Shown here: one piece after another, positions 48,369 to 57,752 of the stretch
Position numbering within the stretch: position 1 is the stretch's first letter
How the letters are laid out: every line of letters starts with the position of its first letter
NCBI GenBank assembly: GCA_965223215.1
Contig: CBDCVZ010000010.1
Location: 5,208,001 to 5,272,000 of the forward strand
Length of the DNA stretch: 64,000 nt
Direction of reading: 5' to 3'
From: JABDMH01 sp965223215
Lineage (GTDB): Bacteria; Bacteroidota; Bacteroidia; Chitinophagales; Saprospiraceae
The notes under the pieces: model-generated
Databases searched by the model: none
Seen by the model: the letters and a program-made list of their open reading frames with translations, nothing else
Told to the model about the DNA's origin: nothing
Program-made: the position numbers and the translations under genes

Positions 48369-49244
48369 CTAGTTCTTCTGAAAAAGATTCACAATGATCG
48401 AAATCAAAGAGATACCTGATAAAACGATGCCGACAGATCTGGCACTAACATCAAAGGATTTGGCCGGCATGGGTTGAACATAAATCAAGTCGTTAGGTTG
48501 CAGGTAGAAGTATTCACTAGTCAAAAAGTCAAGTCTTGTAAAATCGAAGTAAATTGACCTTGTACCATTCACGGTACTTCTCAGCAGACGTACCTTTCTT
48601 CTATCAGCAAATTCGGTGAAATCACCAGCTAATCCAACTGCGTCAAGTAAGGTGTTACGTTCATTATATAAATAATGAACTCCCGGTTCTGCGACCTCTC
48701 CCATCACAGTAATTCGGTTATTCGCTAGCTTAACACGCGTCGTTACGAGCTTGAGATACGGTTCATAGGACCGATTTAGAAGTTGCTCAACTTCTATAGT
48801 GGTCAAGCCAGACACTCTAACACGCTTAACCATTGGCAGCTCGATGTAGCCAGAGTCGCTAATAATGAAACTATTGAAATAAACGGTTGCTGGGTCATAG
48901 TCAAGGCGGTTGGTACTGGTGTTACCTTCGAGCCCTTGGTTGATGAAAGCCTCCGTGTCTCCACCAAATGCATTTATCCTGATCATTACTTGATCATATG
49001 GTTGGAGTCGGTGAGGTCTAAATGCAATTGAATCAGGGGTTGCTACGAAAGTATCAATTTGAAGGCCTTGTTCGAGATCCTCAGTTTGATTAAATGTTAT
49101 CAAATTGCGATGACTTACACAAGATGGCAATACCATCAAAATGACCAAGATGACTGTTATATCAATTGGATCTATCAGCATCTTTTTACCTGTTGGCTGT
49201 CTGGTGGTCCTAATGACTTCGTCATGTGGTTGCTTATGATGCAT
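48369..49244 (-). CDS. Polysaccharide export lipoprotein (Wza-like)
   Basis: 291 residues. The lipobox VLPSC sets Cys42 (about Cys21 if the internal ATG at 49181, residue 22, is used; that start gives a more usual signal length). After it come a polysaccharide export (Poly_export) domain (LQPYDQVMIRINAFGG, then ELPMVKRVRVSGLTTIEVEQLL) and an SLBB-like segment (ITVMGEVAEPGVHYL). A C-terminal hydrophobic helix (GIVLSGISLISIIVNLF) forms the outer-membrane span, as in short Bacteroidota Wza proteins. It exports the polymer together with the Wzc-like protein encoded 269 bp downstream. Confidence 0.9.
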   Translation of the reverse strand: MHHKQPHDEVIRTTRQPTGKKMLIDPIDITVILVILMVLPSCVSHRNLITFNQTEDLEQGLQIDTFVATPDSIAFRPHRLQPYDQVMIRINAFGGDTEAFINQGLEGNTSTNRLDYDPATVYFNSFIISDSGYIELPMVKRVRVSGLTTIEVEQLLNRSYEPYLKLVTTRVKLANNRITVMGEVAEPGVHYLYNERNTLLDAVGLAGDFTEFADRRKVRLLRSTVNGTRSIYFDFTRLDFLTSEYFYLQPNDLIYVQPMPAKSFDVSARSVGIVLSGISLISIIVNLFQKN

Positions 49245-50974
49245 CTTCTGGAGAATTTTGAAATCGGAAGATGAAGATCCATTTTATTCGGCAAATTCTA
49301 CGGCTTCGCCAATGATAAGTCGAGATGACTACCTTCAAATTGTGCTCATGAAGTGAATCTCCGCATCACCATGAGCATTCAACAGCACATTTCCTAGCCC
49401 TTCTGCGAGGAAGCCAGGAAGATAAAAGCGCCACTTACCAGCCTTGGTAAGAACTCAGCTTTCCCAAATTGTTTCCACTTAGGAATGTTGAGCAAACCCA
49501 GCGCATTATGCCAGATGAAGAGCCCACATCTAGCAATCAGCAACCCATCAGATTGTGATTTGTCACCTACCAGATTGGTGCTTATGCAACCAACGGCATC
49601 TATTGTATTGTCATGACTCCTTGCATCTGCCGACTCGTGAGCAGTAGATGCTGCGTCCAATTCAAGTGCCTGTATATTTGACAGCGATGTACACTTACTC
49701 AAGTTGGAACCTTGATTAGTTATTGAGCGCCAATTTGTTAGACCGTAAAATGTCGCTAGTGATCTCTGATGGCAGCTTAATGGATTGGAGGTAGATTTCA
49801 GGTGTATGTTCCTGGATGGATTAAATTGCAATAGCCCGTTTGGCTCTTCGATTTTAGTAATCAATCTGCTCTTTTGGCACAGCCAAAGCAAGAATCTGTA
49901 GCGAATTGGCATGAGATACCGCTCCAAATGGAAAGCAGAATCTAACTGTCTGCAACATGAAACAGCATGGAGGCCTTGTTTATACATTGAGTGTTGGGAC
50001 TTAAAATTTGCAGGAAAAAGAAACTGGGAAGGTCTTTCAAAGCATGAAAGCTCTTCGTTCCGTTCTTTTCGTCAGTGAGATTAATCGGTGTTTAATCTCT
50101 CATATAGCCTGTCTTGTCAGTGGACTTTGGATATTGATGCAAATAGTAAGGTAAACCCAAGAATACGGCCGGGATGATTGCGTGCTCTATGCAACAACTC
50201 CCTTGAGAATGCGATTTTGTGTGTGTCATTTTCTATTACAGGTTTGAATGAACTGGTCGCTCATTTATCAATGCATGTTGAGATCATACATCAGAAAATC
50301 AGCCACTTTTCTTTAATATCAGGTCTCTAAATGAGCCATTTCTCTCATTAACACTTTCGTCAATGTGTATTATACTATACACTAGACCCAACACAAAAAA
50401 ATAAGGAGTAAGTTAATACATGTGTGCCAACGGAATGGCCACAGCAACCTTGAGATCCAGTTTTGAGTCGAGTGTTCGTGTTTTAAGTTTTAAGCAAATC
50501 TAATATAGTGCTAAACTTAACATTACATTCACTGCGGGCAAAAGATACATCTTTAACTTTAAATGGCCAAGAAAATGATGACATGTAGATGAACCATTTT
50601 CTTGCTTTAACTCCCTGTCTTTCAGAGTATAATATGAAATGTGAGGACGATAATTCACTCAAAATCCTCGAAGACAGTTCTTTAGGTATTACTAATTACT
50701 CATTAGCTTGAGATCGTCAAAAGATTTCTCGTGGCAATGATTCATTCACCGTTATAATGATATTCTGGCTTTGACCACATCAATTCATCGACTTTCGTTT
50801 CAAACCATAGCATAGGTGTCCTACTGAGTTCCTTAGGTTCCAATGTCAGTTTATAGGATCGAAGTCTTGTAAAATAGATTGTCAAACCGGCATCGCAAAA
50901 GTAGACTGTTGCTGTTTGAAGCAATAGTGCGATAAGAGAATGTATGAAAAAGGTCAGGAAGTGAAGCATCCTGG
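49245..50974 (-). other. 1.7-kb gap between the two Wza-like genes; no convincing gene
   Basis: No recognisable gene is seen. Two open frames on the minus strand, 49394-49987 (197 codons, Cys/His/Ser-rich, no known motif) and 50742-50969 (75 codons with a hydrophobic start), are unsupported by any family or clear ribosome binding site. The first is longer than chance would usually give, so a decayed gene is possible. A weak -7-like element (TAGATTTG on the minus strand, 50495-50502) and an inverted repeat GTGTAT...ATACAC (50365-50382) are present without a matching -33 box. The gap may hold a long leader or regulatory RNA. Confidence 0.4.
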
Positions 50975-51766
50975 CTAATCACTACCGGATCTAAGTATTA
51001 ACCGTGCCAGAATAGCAACCGTCGACACTGCTGAAAAGACAATCCCAATGGAACTTGCAATACGGTTTAGGGATCTAGTCTTCAGAGGTTCAACATATAT
51101 GATATCACCTGGCTTTACTATAAAATAAGGGTGCAGGACATCGATCCTACTTAGATTTAATTTGACCGACTTCCTACCTTCATCAGTTTCTCTTACAATG
51201 GTCAGCCTGTTCCGATCAGCAAATTCATTAAAATCACCAGCTAAGCTGATTGCTTCAAAAATATTCATACGGTTATTAAAGAAGTAGTGATTTCCAGGCC
51301 GCAGCACCTCACCCAATACAACGATCCTCATGTTTGCCACTTTTACTTGAGAAGTTGCCAGCTTAAAGTGTTTCGCTAAAGATTCATCTAGTTTCTTTCG
51401 AACCTGCTCAGTAGTCTGACCGACAACCCGTATCGATCCAATCAATGGTAGGGAAAGAAATCCTGAGTCACTTACAGTGTAACTGCGGAAATAAACATCA
51501 GTTGGCCTGAAGGCTGGTGCACGTTCATCGTCATCGTCTTCAGAATCACTTCTAGATGGAAAGCTCGTACCTGAATCTAAAAAATTAACCGTCACGAAGA
51601 GAAGATCGCGAGCTTTGATTCGATAGTCATGGTGCACCACTAGAGAAGAATCCTCAACCATAGCATTGACCTGAAGATCATTTAGGAGAATTGTATTTCT
51701 ATGCGTGTTGCACGCGATTAGAATACCCAACACCATGATCCCCGACCATTTCTTAGCTATGACCAT
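50975..51766 (-). CDS. Polysaccharide export lipoprotein (Wza-like), second copy
   Basis: 263 residues. The lipobox GILIAC sets Cys19. The polysaccharide export domain includes YRIKARDLLFVTVNFLD and LPLIGSIRVVGQTTEQVRKKL. The SLBB-like part shows VVLGEVLRPGNHYFFNNRMNIFEAISLAGDF. A C-terminal hydrophobic helix (GIVFSAVSTVAILARLI) forms the membrane span. It resembles the other Wza-like protein along its whole length but carries an acidic insertion (DSEDDDDERAP) after the export domain start. It is the most upstream gene of the polysaccharide locus on this strand and is separated from the rest by 1.7 kb, so it may have its own promoter. Confidence 0.9.
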   Translation of the reverse strand: MVIAKKWSGIMVLGILIACNTHRNTILLNDLQVNAMVEDSSLVVHHDYRIKARDLLFVTVNFLDSGTSFPSRSDSEDDDDERAPAFRPTDVYFRSYTVSDSGFLSLPLIGSIRVVGQTTEQVRKKLDESLAKHFKLATSQVKVANMRIVVLGEVLRPGNHYFFNNRMNIFEAISLAGDFNEFADRNRLTIVRETDEGRKSVKLNLSRIDVLHPYFIVKPGDIIYVEPLKTRSLNRIASSIGIVFSAVSTVAILARLILRSGSD

Positions 51767-52478
51767 AAAAGCCTCTTGAGTAGAAGAATGCTATATCCAT
51801 TGATCACATGACAAAAGTCACCTGAAAGATTTTTGAGTGTCTATGGCGCACAATGTATGCCAAAGCGATGACAGTTCATAAGAATTTTCGATCGATGGCA
51901 TTACTATATATGGTTGTGTTACATCAAATCATTCAAACTTTGATCGACCATCGACAAAGTCTTTGAGACCGAGCGGAGCATGGCTACCCACCCGATCTCC
52001 CATTGGTGACAAAAAAATTACTTCATTCTGTAATATTGTGTTAAGTGCTTGATTGTCAATTACTGTCAGGTAATTTGTGGTTTAGACCGATTGCTGGAAA
52101 GAGGGATCAGATTCATCAACGGTGCACGTTTGAATACTGATTCGGCGAATCAATAACCTTTCCTTAAGTCCGACTTAACGCTTTTTAACAGGCTTCAATT
52201 GTCTTTTTAGTAACCAGTCACTAACAAGCTAAAAGTAGCCGCTGAACAATGACTTAGGTTTTAATCATACAGGGTTTTAATTATTTGGTTCTCGTTGAGA
52301 GAGGTGCTTGATCACAGGCATCTCTCTCTTTTCTTGTCGGTCCATCTCACAATGTGTGCTCAACCAGATATGGTTCCCTGAACCGCTGGCTAGCAATCTT
52401 GGTAGAACTTTCACCAGCTCTAATCGACAATCATACCCATCTCACCGTTTTCCTCTAAGAGAATCATAACTTTATTGA
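51767..52478. other. Divergent intergenic region between polysaccharide locus and sigma-factor operon
   Basis: About 710 bp with no gene. It should contain the promoters for the minus-strand Wza-like gene and the plus-strand sigma factor. The only clear element is an orphan terminator-like hairpin at 52297-52335. A TAACTTTA element at 52467-52474 resembles a Bacteroidota -7 box but lies too close to the sigma start codon to be convincing. Confidence 0.6.
52297..52335 (+). terminator. Orphan Rho-independent terminator
   Basis: An 11-bp stem (GAGAGAGGTGC at 52297-52307 pairing with GCATCTCTCTC at 52318-52328, one G-U) with a 10-nt loop is followed by TTTTCTT. The T-run lies on the plus-strand side only. 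No plus-strand gene lies upstream within 500 bp, so it would end an unannotated transcript or attenuate a long sigma-factor leader. Confidence 0.7.
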
Positions 52479-53051
52479 ATGGCTGATCACAGTGATCGAG
52501 ATCTTATGAACCGCTTGGCACAAGGCGACCAGGCAGCCATGCAGACCATCTTCACCTCATACTTTACTCATATTTACCAGACCACCTTTCGATTTATCAA
52601 GCAGAAGGAGGTTTCCGAAGATCTATCTCAGGAAGTATTTCTAAAGCTGTGGCGCAAGCGCAATACCATCACCATCAATCAGACCCTCAAGGGTTATTTA
52701 ACCAGAATGGCTTATCATGAGGCGATGGGCTATTTACGCAAACAAACCCCCCGAATTACCGAGTTAGAGGATATCGATCGGGTAGCAACAGAAGATGGTT
52801 GGGAGACGGTGAAAAAGGAAGAACTCGAGCAAAAGATAAAACGGTCAGTAGATCAGTTGGCGCCCAGATGCAAGTCCGTTTTTATCCTGAGTCGATTTGA
52901 GGGCAAATCCTATCGTGAAATTGCTGAGATTATGGATATCTCAGTCAAAACCGTAGAAAACCAGATGGGAAAAGCCCTACAAATCCTACGAAAGGAGCTC
53001 AGTGAGTACATTCAGATTTGGGTTTTATTGCTAAGCCAATATTTTTTTTAA
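52479..53051 (+). CDS. ECF RNA polymerase sigma factor (FecI/RpoE-like)
   Basis: 190 residues. Region 2 (about 20-75) has FTHIYQTTFRFIKQ and EDLSQEVFLKLWRKR; region 4 (about 125-178) has LAPRCKSVFILSRFEGKSYREIAEIMDISVKTVENQM, the usual HTH. The tail YIQIWVLLLSQYFF is hydrophobic, as in many Bacteroidota FecI proteins. It would direct RNA polymerase to its own operon and perhaps to surface genes, held in check by the FecR-like protein encoded 50 bp downstream. It heads a five-gene plus-strand operon. Confidence 0.93.
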   Translation: MADHSDRDLMNRLAQGDQAAMQTIFTSYFTHIYQTTFRFIKQKEVSEDLSQEVFLKLWRKRNTITINQTLKGYLTRMAYHEAMGYLRKQTPRITELEDIDRVATEDGWETVKKEELEQKIKRSVDQLAPRCKSVFILSRFEGKSYREIAEIMDISVKTVENQMGKALQILRKELSEYIQIWVLLLSQYFF

Positions 53052-53101
53052 CCAGATATAGGGGTATGAAGGCATCCCGGGCATCTATACAAATAGATTA
53101 A

Positions 53102-54112
53102 ATGAGCGAAGCTGATTATTTCAACGAGGCAATAAGATATATAGCGGAGGATATGAATGTAGAAGAAAGAAGGGCATTTGAGGAATTCCTTCAGAGTGAT
53201 CCTTTGAAGGTGGCCGAGGTGGAGGCGTTAAAGAAGCTCTGGACTCAGACAAGTTTGTATGATGAGGCAGCTCCTACGACGGATGTAAATCAACAATGGT
53301 CTAAGTTTTCTAAAAACGCCTTTGCAGAAGGCGCCACCATACATAGGTTAAGACCTTGGTGGAAGAGGGCGTCCAGCATTGCTGCCGCTATGGTTGTTCT
53401 GATTGGAAGTATATTGACTGTCGTACTATTGAAAAAAGGTGCGACTGTAGCGCCGTCACTGGTTTTGGTAGAGGCCATTGATGCCACGAAATTGGTTGAC
53501 CTTCCGGATGGGTCACAGGTGTGGTTGAATCAGAACAGTACCTTGAATTATGAGGCTCAATTTGAAGAGCGAGTGGTCGATCTGGTGGGAGAGGCTTATT
53601 TCGAAGTGCAGCACACCGAGTCTGATGCCAGTTTTAGGGTTAGGACAGCAGGTGCTGAGACAACCGTACTTGGCACATCTTTTAATGTCCGAGCCTATCC
53701 GAACGAAACCAATGTAGAGGTGGATGTATATGAGGGCCGAGTAAGGTTTAGCGATCAGGAGGAGTCAGAGGCAGTGGTTTTGACCAGGGGAGAGAGTGCC
53801 CGCTGGGATCTAGTTGCTCAAACCATGGAAAGTGCCGAGATTGAATCCAATCGCCTGGCCTGGAAAACTGGAGCATTGAGTTTTTCGGATGATCCACTTA
53901 GTAAGATCCTCCGGGATCTGGCGAGAGTTTATCACTTTGACTATGAAGTAGAAAATCAAGCGGTATTGAATTGTACTTACAATACCAGTTTTAATAATGA
54001 ACCACTGAAGGAGGTGTTTGAGGAACTTGAATTTGCGCTTAAACTTGAGATTGAGCAAGACGAGTCAAAACGTTGGACCATCTCTGGATCTGGTTGCGCT
54101 GAATTACAGTAA
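53102..54112 (+). CDS. FecR-family anti-sigma factor
   Basis: 336 residues. A cytoplasmic helical part (1-80) that would bind the sigma factor is followed by one membrane span (about 83-104, IAAAMVVLIGSILTVVLL). The periplasmic FecR domain contains VDLPDGSQVWLNQNSTLNY, GEAYFEVQH and LGTSFNVRAY. The C-terminal DUF4974-like part shows LSFSDDPLSKILRDLARVY. In the standard system the periplasmic part senses the STN domain of a TonB-dependent receptor. Here the next gene, 11 bp on, supplies an STN domain without a receptor. Confidence 0.92.
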   Translation: MSEADYFNEAIRYIAEDMNVEERRAFEEFLQSDPLKVAEVEALKKLWTQTSLYDEAAPTTDVNQQWSKFSKNAFAEGATIHRLRPWWKRASSIAAAMVVLIGSILTVVLLKKGATVAPSLVLVEAIDATKLVDLPDGSQVWLNQNSTLNYEAQFEERVVDLVGEAYFEVQHTESDASFRVRTAGAETTVLGTSFNVRAYPNETNVEVDVYEGRVRFSDQEESEAVVLTRGESARWDLVAQTMESAEIESNRLAWKTGALSFSDDPLSKILRDLARVYHFDYEVENQAVLNCTYNTSFNNEPLKEVFEELEFALKLEIEQDESKRWTISGSGCAELQ

Positions 54113-54123
54113 GAAAACCGACA

Positions 54124-55833
54124 ATGCGAAGTTTCCTGGCATATTGGCTACTACTTGGTACCACTTGGACCTGGGCCCAAACTGCAGGTGATCAGGTGAT
54201 GGCCTACACCGTGGAAGATGCTATTGCTGCGTTAGAGAGTGAATACAGCGTGCGGTTTTCTTACAGCAAGCAAATTGTACCGTATCAGGAGGTTGTGGAG
54301 TTAGACATGTCAGAAAGTTCTTTGCCAAAGCTTCTTGATGCTTTGAAAGAGCAGACAGGAATTGTGTACAAACATCGTGGCAAACGGGTTGCTTTAAGTT
54401 ATGATCCAACTCTGAGAACTGATGAGGGAACTGTGGCTGCTGTGGAGAAAGCTCAAGATGCTGATCAGAGTGCATCAGCGATTTCAGCACTTCCTTCTTC
54501 GTCCTTACCCCCCGAGCTGGCCGCCGTAGATTTAGACCTTGGGGGTGGCGAATTAATAGTCGAGGAAGGCGTTTATTTTGAGCAATCCAAAAGCCTGATC
54601 GGTTCAAGGCCTACCTACGATCCTGTGGCACAACTTCAGGAGCTGAAGGAAAAGGATCCGCGGGTATCTAGTTTACGAAAGGAGGCTAAAGAGTCTTTAC
54701 AGAGTGAACTCAGCGAACCTTCGGTAGCTACCGCAGAGGAAGAGATATATCCAGCTCAAATTTCGTTGCTACCAGCTGGAGAATTGACCAAGCAAAAATT
54801 AGATCGAAAGTACCATCTATCGATCAATGGATTGGCGGGAAAGGTTGGTTCGGTGGAAGGTTTCGAATTTGGTATGCTCCACAATCACATAACGAATGAC
54901 CTTGAGGGAGTTCAGATTTCGGGATTTGCTAATCGAGTAGATGGTGACGCAAATGGTGGTCAGATCGCGGGCTTTTCGAATCGTGGAGACGGAACGGTAC
55001 GCGGGGCACAATTTGCCGGGGTGGCCAATCGAGCATATCAAGCCGATGCCATTCAGTTAGCTGGATTTTATAATCACAATGAGGAAGTCAGCAGGGGCTT
55101 TCAGGTTGCTGGCATATTTAATATCAGCAAAAACATTGGCGGGACTCAGGTGGCTGGTTTGTTCAATAGTTCATCGGGGAATAACGATTTGCAAATCTCC
55201 GGATTGATAAACATGGCTGGACAAACAAGAGCGCAATTGAGTGGATTTGTCAATGTAGCACGAGAGGTAAAATGGTTTCAACTCGGGATCATCAATGTGG
55301 CTGATACCGTTGGTGGTGCATCCATTGGTTTGCTTAATTTGATCCGGAGGGGTTATAATAAAATTGAATTCTCCATCAGTGAAGCAATGTATGTCAATCT
55401 TGCGGTCAAACTTGGAACCAAGGGCTTTTACAATATTTTTCAGGTAAGTTCAAATTTCAAAAGAAATTTAGCTGGAAATGGCTTGATCTGGGGATACGGG
55501 TATGGTTTTGGTTTTTTTCAAAAACTTGCCCCAGGTTTAAAATTAAATCCTGAAATATTGGTCATGAATATTCATGAGAGAAATCTATTACAACCCGATT
55601 TAAATTTATTAAATCAAGGAAAAATTTTGTTTCACTTTAGCCGAAGCAGAAAAATGGAATTCTTCGCTGGCCCAACATTTAATCTATCTATCTCAAAAGT
55701 AAAGTCTTTTGATTCTTCGATTGTCGGAACAAATATCGCTCCATATGAAATTTGGAACACTACTTATTTTCGATCATTTAACTCTATAAATACAAAATTT
55801 TGGATTGGCTTTAGTGCGGGTGTACGCATTTAA
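54124..55833 (+). CDS. STN-domain outer-membrane-type protein with GxQxAGxxN repeats
   Basis: 569 residues. A signal peptide (1-19, ending TWAQ) is followed by an STN-like domain (about 25-97: YTVEDAIAALESEYSVRFSY, then LLDALKEQTGIVYKHRG). A linker of low complexity follows (98-215). About eight to ten repeats of G-x-Q-(I/V/L)-(A/S)-G-(F/L/I)-x-N spaced some 18-22 residues cover about 255-425. A last part of about 140 residues looks like transmembrane beta strands ending in an aromatic strand (FWIGFSAGVRI). The repeats resemble LA_2272-type surface repeats known from spirochaetes; this is a by-eye comparison. No plug or TonB receptor barrel is present. It probably signals to the FecR protein. 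Confidence 0.82.
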   Translation: MRSFLAYWLLLGTTWTWAQTAGDQVMAYTVEDAIAALESEYSVRFSYSKQIVPYQEVVELDMSESSLPKLLDALKEQTGIVYKHRGKRVALSYDPTLRTDEGTVAAVEKAQDADQSASAISALPSSSLPPELAAVDLDLGGGELIVEEGVYFEQSKSLIGSRPTYDPVAQLQELKEKDPRVSSLRKEAKESLQSELSEPSVATAEEEIYPAQISLLPAGELTKQKLDRKYHLSINGLAGKVGSVEGFEFGMLHNHITNDLEGVQISGFANRVDGDANGGQIAGFSNRGDGTVRGAQFAGVANRAYQADAIQLAGFYNHNEEVSRGFQVAGIFNISKNIGGTQVAGLFNSSSGNNDLQISGLINMAGQTRAQLSGFVNVAREVKWFQLGIINVADTVGGASIGLLNLIRRGYNKIEFSISEAMYVNLAVKLGTKGFYNIFQVSSNFKRNLAGNGLIWGYGYGFGFFQKLAPGLKLNPEILVMNIHERNLLQPDLNLLNQGKILFHFSRSRKMEFFAGPTFNLSISKVKSFDSSIVGTNIAPYEIWNTTYFRSFNSINTKFWIGFSAGVRI

Positions 55834-55962
55834 TTACTTAGAGATTTAGATACCAGAAGACTTTTTAAGTCCACTTACAGTAATGGGAAGTGCTTGTTTT
55901 TATACAGCCATCACTATGTCATAAAATGAATAAAAATTATGAACCTACTAAATAATCTGATT

Positions 55963-56583
55963 ATGAAACAGTTGCTATTTTTTATAATGTTTTTTTTCAC
56001 AGTAACCAGTGTGTTTGCCCAGCATGAAACGCTGTTTTCAAAGGCGAGAGTGGTTGGTGGTTTTGGTGGACCACTGTTGGAATTCGGCAATATCAAAGGT
56101 GATTTCGTGACTTCGGTCGGAGGTGGAGGAGGAGTCATTATCGACAATTTCTTTATCGGAGGTTATGGAATCGGAAGTATCGAGAATCTGCACTATAGAT
56201 TTGATAATGATTTTCGCATGGACTTGGCCCACGGTGGACTTTGGCTTGGGTACACACCACAGAGTTTTAAAGTATTTCATCCGTATTTTTCCACGAAAAT
56301 CGGTTGGGGCTTTGCTGATTTTAGAGAGTCTCGATTTGGGCCTACCTTTAGCAATGGTGATGGAATATTTGTCTTGACACCTGAGGCAGGATTGGAGTTA
56401 AACTTGACGAAGTTTTTCCGCATTGTTGGAACGGTCGGTTATCGTTGGGTGACAGATGTAGATCAGCTGGAAGATTATTCAAACAAAGATTTTCAAAGTC
56501 TCACCGGACAGTTGACTTTCAGGTTTGGATGGTTTGGCCGAAAGCGTATTACCAGAGATTATGAAGGGAACCCAGTTGAGTAA
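55963..56583 (+). CDS. Small outer-membrane beta-barrel-like protein
   Basis: About 206 residues. The ATG at 55963 starts a clean signal peptide (MKQLLFFIMFFFTVTSVFAQ); the ATG at 55939 would add eight residues. The mature part alternates Gly/aromatic strands (VVGGFGGPLLEFG, GGGGGVIIDNFFIGGYG, AHGGLWLGY, YFSTKIGWGFADF, FRIVGTVGYRWV, LTGQLTFRFGWFG) as in eight-stranded outer-membrane barrels. No specific function is recognised. The gap to the previous gene (129 bp) holds no terminator, so it may belong to the sigma-factor operon. Confidence 0.8.
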   Translation: MKQLLFFIMFFFTVTSVFAQHETLFSKARVVGGFGGPLLEFGNIKGDFVTSVGGGGGVIIDNFFIGGYGIGSIENLHYRFDNDFRMDLAHGGLWLGYTPQSFKVFHPYFSTKIGWGFADFRESRFGPTFSNGDGIFVLTPEAGLELNLTKFFRIVGTVGYRWVTDVDQLEDYSNKDFQSLTGQLTFRFGWFGRKRITRDYEGNPVE

Positions 56584-56603
56584 TACTTAAATTTTTGATA
56601 GCT

Positions 56604-57326
56604 ATGAAACAATTAAAAATATTAAGCGGATTATTATTCATTAGCCTCTTTTTCGGGAGTTGCATTCTCGATGAAATTTTTGACTGTATTGATGGTCGTG
56701 GCGAAAGAGTCGAAGAGGAGTTTTCGATTGACAATTTTGATGAGTTGCGATTAAATATAGATGCTGATGTATTTCTTACCCAGGGCGATGACCACTATGT
56801 GCGCATTGTGGCACAGCAGAACATCCTGGATGAACTTAACTTTCGAGTTCGCAACAAGACCTTGACGATTGGTGATGAGCACTGTTTTCGTGATCATGAT
56901 AGAATCGAGATTTTCATCACCATGCGAGATATTGAGAGTCTTTCGATTTCTGGATCGGGTAGTATAACTGGTGAAAACGTTTTCACAGTCAATGACGTCG
57001 AGCTCCAGATTTCGGGTTCGGGTAACCTCGATCTTGGGTTGGAGGCAGATGATGTAGAAGCGCGTATATCTGGCTCTGGTGATATGTTGTTGGAAGGGAG
57101 CGCCGATTCCTTTGATTTTCGCGTTTCGGGATCTGGCGATCTGAGTAGTTTCGGATTAGAAGTAAAGAGGGCGGATGTGCATATCAGTGGTAGCGGTGAT
57201 GCAGAAGTGTTTGTAACCGATATCTTGGATGTACGCATCAGTGGTAGTGGAGATGTGTTGTATAAGGGGGATCCTGATATCGATGCTAGGATTTCAGGGT
57301 CGGGTCGGATCATTGATGCCAATTAG
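56604..57326 (+). CDS. Head-GIN (DUF2807) domain lipoprotein
   Basis: About 240 residues. The ATG at 56604 begins a lipoprotein signal (FFGSC, Cys20); a TTG three codons upstream is less likely. The body is a beta-helix-like DUF2807 domain with eight SGSG turns (SISGSGSITG, QISGSGNLDL, RISGSGDMLL and so on). This is common in Bacteroidota surface lipoproteins, often near two-component or sigma/anti-sigma genes. Function is unknown in general; a surface or periplasmic scaffolding role is suggested by the family. Last gene of the plus-strand operon, followed by a strong terminator. Confidence 0.9.
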   Translation: MKQLKILSGLLFISLFFGSCILDEIFDCIDGRGERVEEEFSIDNFDELRLNIDADVFLTQGDDHYVRIVAQQNILDELNFRVRNKTLTIGDEHCFRDHDRIEIFITMRDIESLSISGSGSITGENVFTVNDVELQISGSGNLDLGLEADDVEARISGSGDMLLEGSADSFDFRVSGSGDLSSFGLEVKRADVHISGSGDAEVFVTDILDVRISGSGDVLYKGDPDIDARISGSGRIIDAN

Positions 57327-57401
57327 ATCGAAATGGTAGATTGATAAGCCAATCAGCATATGCCGCGGTTGCTCGCGGTTGCGAAGAGTTTGTTTGCAGC
57401 A

Positions 57402-57437
57402 GTGTCATCAACATCATGTGGATGGCACTTTTTTTTT
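57402..57437 (+). terminator. Rho-independent terminator after the sigma-factor operon
   Basis: An 8-bp stem (GTGTCATC at 57402-57409 with GATGGCAC at 57421-57428, one G-U), an 11-nt loop and nine Ts. It lies 76 bp after the DUF2807 stop codon and closes the plus-strand operon. Confidence 0.85.
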
Positions 57438-57592
57438 GCTTTTTTTGGTGGAAACTCTAGGGGTCACAGTGGTATGTCACAGAGCTCTAGACCTCAGCTT
57501 GATTGTCTCTGATAAAGTGACGAACTTTGAGGAGTCCTGACAGCACAAGTAGGTGGAGGCTGTAAAGGGTGGTTTGATGGGCAACAGCTGAC

Positions 57593-57715
57593 CTACACGG
57601 AAAGGTCAAAATTTGCGTAATAAATCCATGCCCATAGGAGGATGAAGAGTATTAGGAACACGAAAAAGTACAACATGCAGTAACCTTTTTTCCCTTCGTT
57701 TTCGATATGTTCCAT
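57593..57715 (-). CDS. Small single-pass membrane protein (40 aa), function unknown
   Basis: An ATG at 57715 opens a 40-codon frame ending in TAG. A charged N-terminus (MEHIENEGKKGY) is followed by one strongly hydrophobic span (about residues 14-34, with LILFILLWAWIYY) and a short polar tail. A near-consensus Bacteroidota promoter sits 37 bp upstream on the same strand. Size and topology suggest a regulatory or accessory membrane peptide, but I cannot assign it to a family. It lies convergent to the plus-strand operon, behind the terminator. Confidence 0.6.
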   Translation of the reverse strand: MEHIENEGKKGYCMLYFFVFLILFILLWAWIYYANFDLSV

Positions 57716-57752
57716 GCGGTGTGAAAATTGAAGTTTAGCTGATAATTTTGTG

